In this document: positions 56,401-64,000 of the stretch, piece by piece
How positions within the stretch are numbered: the first letter of the stretch is position 1
Layout of the letters: each line of letters opens with the position of its first letter
Source: Bradyrhizobium nanningense
GTDB lineage: Bacteria > Pseudomonadota > Alphaproteobacteria > Rhizobiales > Xanthobacteraceae
DNA: 64,000 nucleotides
Direction of reading: 5' to 3'
Assembly: GCF_004114535.1 (NCBI RefSeq)
Contig: NZ_LBJC01000076.1
Span: forward strand, 1 to 64,000
Program-made: the position numbers and the translations under genes
The notes under the pieces: generated by a model
The model's database searches: none
Told to the model about the DNA's origin: nothing
Seen by the model: only the letters and a program-made list of their open reading frames with translations

Positions 56401-57726
56401 TTAGGACGTTCGTCTATGGCTGGGCACAAAATTGAGTGGCGCCGTCTCAGGCATCATCAGCATCGCAAAGAGCCCGGCCGCGCTAGCGGAAAGCATGTAC
56501 CAAGCGGGCGCGAGTGCGCTCCCGGTAAGATAGATCAGCCAAGTGACGACCAGTTGAGCTGTGCCTCCGAAAATCGCAATCGCAAAAGCGTAGATCGTCG
56601 CGAAGGCGCCACCACGAATGTTCCTCGGCAAACTTTCGACCATGCTCACGTAGAAGGCGCTATACGGAATCGTCCCGATCAGGGTGAGCGCGCCGAGACC
56701 TCCTAGAAGTGCGAGGGCACTGCGGCTCTCCGCAATCCACAGGAATACTGGATAGGTCATCAGCAATGCAGCGGCCTGCGGCCATATCATGATGCGCCGA
56801 CGGCCTGCGCGGTCTGCGAGCAGGCCGCCCAGCAGCGCTGCGGCAATGCCCGCCATGTTGCTGATGAGCGTGGCGCCGAAGGCGAGAGGTGCCGAAACGT
56901 GGAGGGTGGTCAACGCGTAGGTGGTCATATATCCGGTAACATAAGTAGTGATCGTGCAACTGGCCAAGATGACAAATCCCAAGCTCATGATGCGGCGTGC
57001 GGCAGGCGGTCGCCTTACGGGCTGGGTGACCAGAACCGGAGCCTCAGGGCGGTGCAACGTCTCGGGTAGGACGCTCCGCAACCATAGTCCGAACGGCAAC
57101 GTAGCGGCGCCGAGCAATAGCGCGATCCGCCATCCGTATGCATTGAGCGCCTCACTTGTCATGGCGAGCGACAGAATTTCTCCAACCAACGCTCCAGCCG
57201 TCGCAGCAACCTGTTGGCTCGCGGGCTGAAACGAGACCGCCAGACCGCGGGCTCCCACAGGGGCCGCTTCCATCAAGTAGGCTGTCGTTGGACCGACTTC
57301 ACCTCCGAGAGCAAAGCCCTGCAGCAAGCGTGCGAAGATGGCTAGCAACGGAGCGGCAAGTCCTATTGTCTCGTACGATGGCGTGATGGCCAATAACAGG
57401 ACCGCGGCGCTCATCATGGCAAAGCTGGCGGTCATCGCGGGCCGGCGGCCAGCCCGATCCGAATACGAGCCGAGCACGATGGCCCCGATCGGCCTGGTCA
57501 CAAAGCCCACGCCGAAGGTTCCGAGTGACAGCATGAGGCTGGCGAATTGGTCGGTTGCCGGGAAAAACGCCTGACCGATCTGTATTGCAAAGAAGCTATA
57601 GGTGCCGAAGTCGTAGAATTCGAGAATATTGCCCATGGTTGCGCCCAACACCGCGCGGCCCGTCAAGCGTTCGTCTGCCGGAGCGCGGACCGGCTCCAGC
57701 CTCTCTCGAGTAAATTGCCTCGCCAT
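56401..57726 (-). CDS. MFS transporter of the MHS (ProP/KgtP-like) family
   Basis: A 441-aa protein with 12 predicted membrane helices and MHS-family marks: GNILEFYDFGTYSFF near the start, GSYSDRAGRRPAM after helix 2 and RLLQGFALGGEVGPTTAYLMEAAP in helix 4. Such carriers move organic acids, betaines or aromatic acids with protons. ATG 57726 (MARQFTRERLEPVR) gives a typical cytoplasmic N-terminus; an upstream start at 57786 is possible. It stands alone and shows no symbiotic promoter motif. Confidence 0.85.
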   Translation of the reverse strand: MARQFTRERLEPVRAPADERLTGRAVLGATMGNILEFYDFGTYSFFAIQIGQAFFPATDQFASLMLSLGTFGVGFVTRPIGAIVLGSYSDRAGRRPAMTASFAMMSAAVLLLAITPSYETIGLAAPLLAIFARLLQGFALGGEVGPTTAYLMEAAPVGARGLAVSFQPASQQVAATAGALVGEILSLAMTSEALNAYGWRIALLLGAATLPFGLWLRSVLPETLHRPEAPVLVTQPVRRPPAARRIMSLGFVILASCTITTYVTGYMTTYALTTLHVSAPLAFGATLISNMAGIAAALLGGLLADRAGRRRIMIWPQAAALLMTYPVFLWIAESRSALALLGGLGALTLIGTIPYSAFYVSMVESLPRNIRGGAFATIYAFAIAIFGGTAQLVVTWLIYLTGSALAPAWYMLSASAAGLFAMLMMPETAPLNFVPSHRRTS

Positions 57727-59295
57727 CTTCGACCCAATCTGGAGCGCGATCCCGGCCCGAACATTTCGACCAGACAGGTCGCGCAAAGTTGCTTTCCACT
57801 TGCCCGAACGCGCCCCTCACGGCCATTGCGTCTCTCCAAATGTAGGCTGGAGCGCGTCACGACGAACCTCACGGTAGCGTCTGCAATAAAAATGCCTGCC
57901 TTCCGCGGCCCATTTAACCCTTGATCTGATCGCTGGCCTTGCCGGCGCGACAAACATGAGAACCTGTTGCAGTTATCGGTCGCCGCAGACATTGCGCTGC
58001 TGCGGCGAGTTTGTGACAAAATTGGCTGGCGCCGAACACGATCGACGACAACTCAAGCCATCTCAGCGTCGCCTGGTTGCGTCCGCTCCTTACGGATCCA
58101 GTGGGCTACGTCTTCATCGCCCAGACGCTTGCCGACAATCAGCGCGCCTGCGGCGGTCTCGCGCGCGAGCAAGATCACGATTCATCGGTGCTCCACCCTT
58201 CCGTCGCGGCTGGCTCGCCAGCGAGCGGGCGAACCGCCCGCTCACGGGCCGCTCGCGTCTGGCGACCATCAAGACCCAGGTCGTCCGTCATAAGGTACGT
58301 TCGGCGCCGCCCGCCGTGCATCTTGGCTATTCCTGCGCGAGCGCGTCACCCGGGACGGGCAGAAGGCCCGGCTATTCGGCCCTGACACCGAGGATGCCGA
58401 CCTCACGTCGTTAGGTGCGCGTCAATGTCAGGGTCGTACGTCTTGGTAACCACTTGGGAAGCTGTTAAGGCAAATCAGTGAGGCTACACGCAGGAGCCGC
58501 CGTTCGGGTGCCCGGACCGACAAGCAAAGAGGGTGGCCTACGTTTCTTCGCCAAGAGACGCTTAGAGAGAGCGGACATTTCGGCGGCGACTTCGGCACGC
58601 GCGAATTAGACGATTTTCCTTTAAGGACACGAGTGAATTCTCTTGCCAACGCGCTGACACGAGCGCCAACTCTCCTGACGGAGAGCGTCAATAACGGCTG
58701 GGACAAAGTTTGCCATTCGCGTTGCCTCACCTAAGGATGTAACGTTCCGCTTGATCGATGTAGCTCCGGCTATCAGCCGAGGGCACATCATGCGTCAGGA
58801 TCGGAGGCAGGAGGGACGTTGCGGAGTGCCTATTAGACGCCGCGGCAAACGCATTCCCGGGATCACCGGCACCGCCGCACTTTTATCGATGCACGAGATG
58901 ATCGTCTCGGCTGCTTTGCGTCTGAGCAATTTCGTTCTTCATCTAATCAGGTGAAGAGTTCGCTCGCGCTTGCCGGACTCTTCCGTAAGCGCACTCTCTC
59001 GCCGGCGCGGCTATCACGGTCATTCTGCTTAGCGGCTCGAGTGTCGGCTCGAACTGTAAGCCAGAACGACTGGTCGCCGGCAGAGATCGAAATGCACGTG
59101 TTCGGTACAAGACTGGGTCTGGCTGCGGTCCGCATCGCTTGGACCTCCGAACCGGCCCTACCGCCAGGTGAACGCGAGGCACGGCGCAGACCTGCGCGCC
59201 GACTGCGAGGTCAGGTGCAATGAGACTTGGCTCGGAGATGAGCGCATCAGACGTGGAAGATGCGGCCGCGGGTTTGTCTTTCTTCTTCGATCTTT
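57727..59295. other. Gene-poor stretch, 1.6 kb
   Basis: No supported gene. A segment at about 58740-58925 is a diverged direct repeat of 60255-60455. Confidence 0.4.
58740..58925 (+). repeat. Diverged direct repeat, left copy
   Basis: Shares CTTGAtCGATGTAGCTCCGG, CCCGGGATCAC and TCTCGGCTGCTTTGCGTCTGAG with the copy at 60255-60455, in the same order and direction, with indels between. The two flank the effector gene at 59446-60021. Origin unknown; may be decayed insertion-sequence ends. Confidence 0.55.
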
Positions 59296-59322
59296 GTCAG
59301 CTTCTCGAAAGCCAGCCTCTTT
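59296..59322 (+). promoter_or_regulatory. tts box upstream of the 191-aa effector gene
   Basis: GTCAGCTTCTCGAAAGCCAG, a near-perfect tts box, 123 bp before ATG 59446. Confidence 0.8.
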
Positions 59323-59445
59323 AACACTCGAACTTGGTCTCTCGATGACGAAGCCGCCCATGTCTGAGTTCGTGACGAACTTCAGCTCAATCCATGGGGG
59401 AGATCTTCAAGAGGCCTTTGTTCTCGTAACAGCAAGGAGAGCTTC

Positions 59446-60021
59446 ATGGATCCGAACTCGATCGATAATGCCCGTTCACCAGAATCACCGACGGCGTACG
59501 TCTGGACACAGGAAGATCGTGATTTGTTCAGTCAGATCATGAATGAAGCTGGACCATCATCATCTGCCGCACGTGAGGAAGCGGTAGATGTCTCATTCGC
59601 CGCTCCCCAGACATTTTCGCACGGCTCGCAAATCGCCCCTGACCCGATGGTCGACAGGCTGTTCCACCGGGGTCTCTTGCCGGACTCGGACCAGCCGACG
59701 ATGACCTATGAAATCCGAGGTCACCGCTACACGGCCGGTTTGGATGACTCCAACCGTGTTCTTCTTGTTCATAACCCAGCGGACGACCAGGTGGTTGGGG
59801 CCGGCCGGGCGGGCGTACCGGACTTCGGAGCCTTCTTCAGGGAAAACCGGCGCTACGGAACGCCGCTACCAGAGCAATGGGCCACAACTGCCCTCATGGA
59901 CAAGCTACGCGAAGAAGGTTTCATGCCGGCCGCTGATAACCCAACAACAATCCTGCTTAACGAACGGGCCTACAAAGCCGAGCTAGTCGAAGGAGGGTTC
60001 GTTAAGCTTACGCGGGTATGA
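59446..60021 (+). CDS. Type III effector candidate, two shared modules
   Basis: A 191-aa protein with AAGGAG before the ATG and a tts box upstream. After a Ser/Pro-rich N-terminus (1-45) come two copies of the module found in the 727-aa protein: residues 47-110 (VDVSFAAPQTFSHGSQIAPDPMVDRLFHRGLLPDSDQPTMTYEIRGHRYTAGLDDSNRVLLVH) and 138-190 (PEQWATTALMDKLREEGFMPAADNPTTILLNERAYKAELVEGGFVKLTRV). No enzyme motif. The protein is almost nothing but secretion signal plus modules, so it is the simplest member for study. Confidence 0.75.
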   Translation: MDPNSIDNARSPESPTAYVWTQEDRDLFSQIMNEAGPSSSAAREEAVDVSFAAPQTFSHGSQIAPDPMVDRLFHRGLLPDSDQPTMTYEIRGHRYTAGLDDSNRVLLVHNPADDQVVGAGRAGVPDFGAFFRENRRYGTPLPEQWATTALMDKLREEGFMPAADNPTTILLNERAYKAELVEGGFVKLTRV

Positions 60022-62920
60022 GACGCAACCCGACTGTGAACCGATCGGGCCGGACTGGAGCCCTGCGCTCGATTCGGTTGTCCTTATCTGGATAGAGAAT
60101 TCACTGCTTAGCGGTGGATTGTTCGCGCCGCCAGTGGGTACGCATCATCGGACCCACTGGTAGCCCACTTGATGCGCCGTCATCCTGGCATTCGTCTGCC
60201 TGGTGCTGACCTATCATCTGGCCTGCAATATTTCCCCCCATTGCTTCACCAGAGGATGTTACTTTCGCTTGACCGATGTAGCTCCGGCTGTCCGCCAGTC
60301 CGACGTTGTGCCATCGCGCGCAGGATCGGAAGGACTGAGGCGACGTCGCCGAGTGCCCATTGCACCCCGCCGCGCCCCAGTCCCGGGATCACTGGCCGGC
60401 GCCGCACCTTAGCCGTGCGCGGATCATCATCTCGGCTGCTTTGCGTCTGAGGATCTTAACAAGCACTGCACGATGGTGCGCTGCGGGCCGAACTGTTCGG
60501 GGCGTTGCTCCGCGAGGTGACCCACATTGCCAGCGCGGTCGAACGGGGGCGGGCCGCCAGCCAGCGCGCGATGTCTGAGTTCGCGCAAATTTGGCAGCTA
60601 ACCGGTGACCGTGGAGGGCTTAATCGGAAGCAGCGGAGGCCCTGCCGGTGAGCCTGATTGTCTTGGCGGACGCGGAGGTATTCTCAAGGAGTGGCAGCAA
60701 AGGTCATTAGCCGCAACGACCCTCGCAAGTGGGCCAGTTGCTTTGCGTAGCAGTGAAATCGTGTGAGCGTATTTATCCATGAGAATCCTGTCAAATGGCA
60801 CTACCAGATCTGGGCGTTTTGCAAGCAGTAGCTCCGCCGTAGGATCAGAGCAAGATCGCGTGCACATAGGCGTGTGCGAGCAGCTTCGAAAAGTGGAAAA
60901 GACCGTTATGGCGAACATCAATCTCAGCTTCCGATCTATTGCAGGTGCACGCGTCGGACAGCGAGCCAGCGCCCCCGGAAACGTCATTGAATGGAGAGCG
61001 CGGGCCCCGAGACGGCGAGGTTTCCAGATGATACGCGGAATGAAGCCGACGGTGCGGATAGTCGCAGCAATAAGGCGGGCGCTAGCAATGTCCGATCTCG
61101 ACCGGTGCTGCGCAATCTGGTGGCTTTATCGCCTCCATTTTGGTTTCACCGGCGACGTGATGTTGGGGCTCGCTGCGGTCACAGTTGCCCAGGAGAGGTC
61201 TCGGTGCGGAATTTAGAAACACAGGCATCGAGCACCTTCCATACAGGCTCGGCGCCCGAACGTGCCGCAGGTTACGCGTTTGGCTCGCGAGCAAAGAGTG
61301 GTCCAATCCTAATCGCCTCAAGTCTCGCCCAGCCAACAGGGCCGCATTCACACGTAGCATCGACGATCTGCGCGGGGGGCACCAATGGCGCCGGTAAATA
61401 CGATTGGCAGAAACGCCCGAACTTGTGCTCGCACTTCACACCGTCAGCAAGCTGAAATTGATGGGGCCGATGATGCTGCTCATGGAGGGGCCCAGCCGCG
61501 TCAGGCGAACGGGCCATAGCGGCGAGCGCCGGAATCGGGAAGTCTAGGATTGCTTGGTAAAGTCTGGCGATTAGGAGCAAGGATGCGCGGCTCGCATTCC
61601 ATCTGGTGATCTTCTGCGGTTATATGAAAGGAAATGCCCCACCTGAGTTCGCATGGCGATGAAGGCCGGGTCGAGCAGTTCCTCAAGCAATTCTGGCCGA
61701 GTGCCTTGCGCTGGATTGATCCTCGCGCAGAACCTCACCGCATCGCTGCATCCCCACGGCTTGAATTCCTCGGTCGGCGATTCGTCCCCTGCAGATGGCC
61801 AGCCGCTCAAGCGTCCGCCGCTGCTGCAACAAGCCGTCGGCGCGTATTGCCAGCGCTCTGTGCTCGCCTGTGGCCGCTGCGCGATGAGACAACGGGTGGG
61901 CTTCCCGCTCGTTTGGGGGCGCCCTCGAAAGGGGCGCGCGGAATGGCCCTTGGAGCGAATTCCGTCCGGGTCAACAGATCGAGGTGTTATCACTGGAACC
62001 GAGCTGTGGTTCGGAGGCGGAGTTGCGCGCCTTGTCGATGCGGGTGGTATGAAATCGAAGCAACTCGGTGTACAGGTGTGATCGCGACACTCCATTGGTT
62101 TGCAGACGGACAAACGAGCGTCGACAGTCGCTGCATGGCGGGGCGATCGTCGAAGGCACGCGCTCGTGCGCGAGTTTAGTGGTTTACATCGGGAGGCAGG
62201 AACCGGTTCAGCCTGGATGAACTCGTGATTTCAAGTGCAATCTTCTTGTCACTGCGCGAGCTGCCGTGATGGCACCAGCCGGCTCTTGCAAGTTTGGTTC
62301 GTGCTAGTTTTTGGGAGCGTGAGTGCGCGAGGAAGCTACGAGTCGTGCCCGGACCGCTTGAGGATCGACTCGCCCGTCGTCTTCCGGCTTCCGTTGCCTT
62401 CGCGCGGCGTCCTGGAGCGCGTAGGGATAGTTCATTGGCACGGAGGGCAAGATCGGATGGACCTCGGCGAAGAACTCGATCACTCAGTCGTCGCTGATCT
62501 CATAACCTAAAACGGGTCTCGATACGGGAGTACGTAGCGTCCGACTGGATGGGACGGATTCCCTCTCCATGCGCGAAAGTTAAATCGAGGCGCAAAGATC
62601 GGGCCGCTAGCGGCCCTCATCAAGAGCGTTTCTGAACAGCACATCTGTGACTCTGACATCAAGCGGCACAATCGGCGTATCCCACGGATAATATCAGGAT
62701 ATGTCGGGGCCATCTCAGCAGTGATTGGGATCGATCGAGGGTCATCAATTCTAAAGTAAGTGCGAGATCGGGCACATCCGCGGAGATCTTGCCTAGGGTA
62801 GGCAAGGCAACCGAAAAAAGCTGTTGTCCGTCGATAACCTCAACGAGTTGCGGAAACTCTCCCGGGTAAATTCGCCGACGAAGTCGAAGTGGTCTGAGCG
62901 CAAGCTCAATCCACTACCGC
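60022..62920. other. Gene-poor stretch, 2.9 kb
   Basis: Many overlapping frames, none with a recognised family or promoter motif. Probably decayed mobile-element and gene debris. Confidence 0.4.
60255..60455 (+). repeat. Diverged direct repeat, right copy
   Basis: Partner of the repeat at 58740-58925. Confidence 0.55.
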
Positions 62921-63340
62921 CTAGCCCGTTGGAGCCTCAACATTCGCCGTTGGTTCTTTATTCCACGATAAGTCACACTTAGGATCGAAAAACAAGTAAT
63001 CGCAAGTCAGTTCTTCACCAGGTTGTACGTCACGCGCCGTCAGAATTCGGCAATGATCGTCTTGATATGTGTTTGGCTGACTGCTGTGGTTCATGAAGCG
63101 GGCGTTGTCAGCATTATACTCTACAACGCCATCGCTAGCCCTGTAGTCTCTTGGATAGGCATGCTTATCTAGTAGAGCTTGAAATGTTGGAGCTAGAGTT
63201 TCGTACTGCTCAGGCGTCACCGCGATGTCAACGATAGGATTATAAATCCAAATCAACGAATCTTTAGGCAAAAGAGTAGCTGAGAAAAGTCCAATGCCGC
63301 CAAACTGGTCTGGTTTCAAAATAGTGTCAACGATCAACAT
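62921..63340 (-). CDS. SET-domain protein
   Basis: A 139-aa protein consisting of one SET domain: GGIGLFSATLLPKDSLIW at the start, RFMNHSSQPNT at 81-91 (SAM/lysine-channel motif RFxNHSxxPN) and GEELTCDYLFFD at 108-119 (catalytic-Tyr motif). SET domains transfer methyl groups to lysines, usually of histones; bacterial ones occur in some pathogens and symbionts, some as secreted effectors. ATG 63340 follows GGGAG. The Cys-rich post-SET part is absent. No tts box was found, and the upstream sequence looks like mobile-element debris. Confidence 0.8.
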   Translation of the reverse strand: MLIVDTILKPDQFGGIGLFSATLLPKDSLIWIYNPIVDIAVTPEQYETLAPTFQALLDKHAYPRDYRASDGVVEYNADNARFMNHSSQPNTYQDDHCRILTARDVQPGEELTCDYLFFDPKCDLSWNKEPTANVEAPTG

Positions 63341-64000
63341 TGAAGAAATCTCCCAGGCACTATCACCGCAAGCTAAGTGACCTGAGTCCCGAAATCTCCT
63401 GCATAAATTGATAGGTCGTCTAATCGCGCCTCCATCACATTTGGATTTTCTCTGCATTTGTTGCCGGCTGCTGCGGATTGCCCTTCCGTCGTACCGGCAT
63501 GCTGGCGGTGCTGGAAAGGGCCTGCGAGTAATGGAAGACCGAGCAAAGATCCGCGTCAAGGCGATGAGTTCATGTCGCGCGATCGCGACCTTTGAGCCTA
63601 TCAGCGCGGCGACACGCGAGGCGTTTTCGCAGATCTGCAAGCCGCCGAGGCAACGCTCGGCAATCATGTTGTCGTGGCGCCTGTCTTTGCGGCTCGTTCG
63701 CAATTTTCGAGTGGTCCTCAAACAGTAGGCCGTGTACTCATTAAGCGGCTGGCCGCCTGGTGTCCGCTCCCTTCAATAGCGGTGGAAAAGCGGACGTCTG
63801 CCGAGGTCGCTGAAGGGCTAAAACCAGCCGTACTCGCTTCGGCGGCTTCCGCTTGAAGCAGCACGCAGCTAGGGTATCTGGGCCCGCATCAATCTGCTAT
63901 CGTCGCGCGCATGATGGCTAAATTGACCGTTGCCCGCATCGGCTGCGGTACCCCATACATGCACGAGCGCCAGAGCCACTCGACAGGACCGAACCGATAG
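63341..64000. other. Stretch to the window end
   Basis: No supported gene. Confidence 0.3.

Noticed and set aside
61571..62179. Overlapping 180-aa frames on both strands
   Set aside because: Composition and mutual overlap suggest chance frames in GC-rich sequence.
1..64000. CRISPR arrays, tRNA and rRNA genes
   Set aside because: Looked for regular spaced repeats and for conserved RNA gene segments; none noticed by eye, but a tRNA scan was not possible.

Overview
The window looks like part of a Bradyrhizobium-type symbiosis island. The signs are a complete rhizobial (Rhc) type III secretion locus, a set of promoters matching the tts box read by TtsI, two nod-box matches, one sigma-54/NifA-type promoter, known rhizobial effectors (NopP, NopE, NopM) and many decayed insertion sequences and pseudogenes. 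Gene names rest on recognised family features; no database search was run.

Layout. 1-0.5 kb: right end of an IS21 element. 0.6-3.5 kb: two M16 zinc-protease genes in tandem (y4wA/y4wB type), minus strand. 4.8-5.6 kb: nopP with its own tts box. 5.8-11.05 kb: minus-strand operon nopC-nopA-sctD-like-178 aa unknown-TPR-rhcV-y4yS behind one tts box. 12.0-13.4 kb: nopE with two self-cleaving domains. 14.1-15.7 kb: two minus-strand tts-box genes, a 67-aa small protein and a 288-aa effector candidate. 16.0-25.3 kb: nolW (rhcC1), divergent from the plus-strand operon nopB-rhcJ-nolU-nolV-rhcN-sctO-rhcQ-rhcR-rhcS-rhcT-rhcU. 26-31.7 kb: phasin-like gene, an 88-aa tts-box ORF, IS3 debris, a GH12 endoglucanase, an IS66 remnant and an outer-membrane protein. 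32.2-35.7 kb: a ParA remnant, a 727-aa multi-repeat effector candidate and a decayed second copy of the outer-membrane protein. 35.8-40.2 kb: CpaD-like lipoprotein, rhcC2 and ttsI, with a distant nod box. 40.7-44.4 kb: two tandem paralogous, frameshifted tts-box effector genes with an ADP-ribosyltransferase-like motif order, flanking a virK-family gene. 45.0-49.6 kb: a sigma-54/NifA-type promoter followed by a pentapeptide-repeat protein, a divergent PanC-like ligase and a cytochrome P450. 50.2-52.4 kb: a 741-aa effector-like protein. 53.2-55.2 kb: nopM broken by frameshifts. 55.7-56.0 kb: a nod box directly upstream of a 68-aa secreted four-cysteine peptide. 56.4-57.7 kb: an MFS transporter. 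59.3-60.0 kb: another tts-box effector. 62.9-63.3 kb: a SET-domain protein. Much of 57.7-59.3 and 60.0-62.9 kb has no gene I can support.

How it fits together. Flavonoid-activated NodD would act on nod boxes, one of them far upstream of ttsI; TtsI (with Glu at the phospho-acceptor position) would then switch on the secretion operons and effectors through the tts boxes. Four tts-box genes share one small C-terminal-type module not otherwise explained here. Several effectors are broken, and RhcU lacks the usual NPTH self-cleavage motif, so the secretion system may be altered or decaying. The pentapeptide/PanC-like/P450 group looks like a separate NifA-controlled metabolic cluster, expected in nitrogen-fixing or low-oxygen conditions, and is my best candidate for an undescribed system, together with the nod-box cysteine peptide and the shared effector module.
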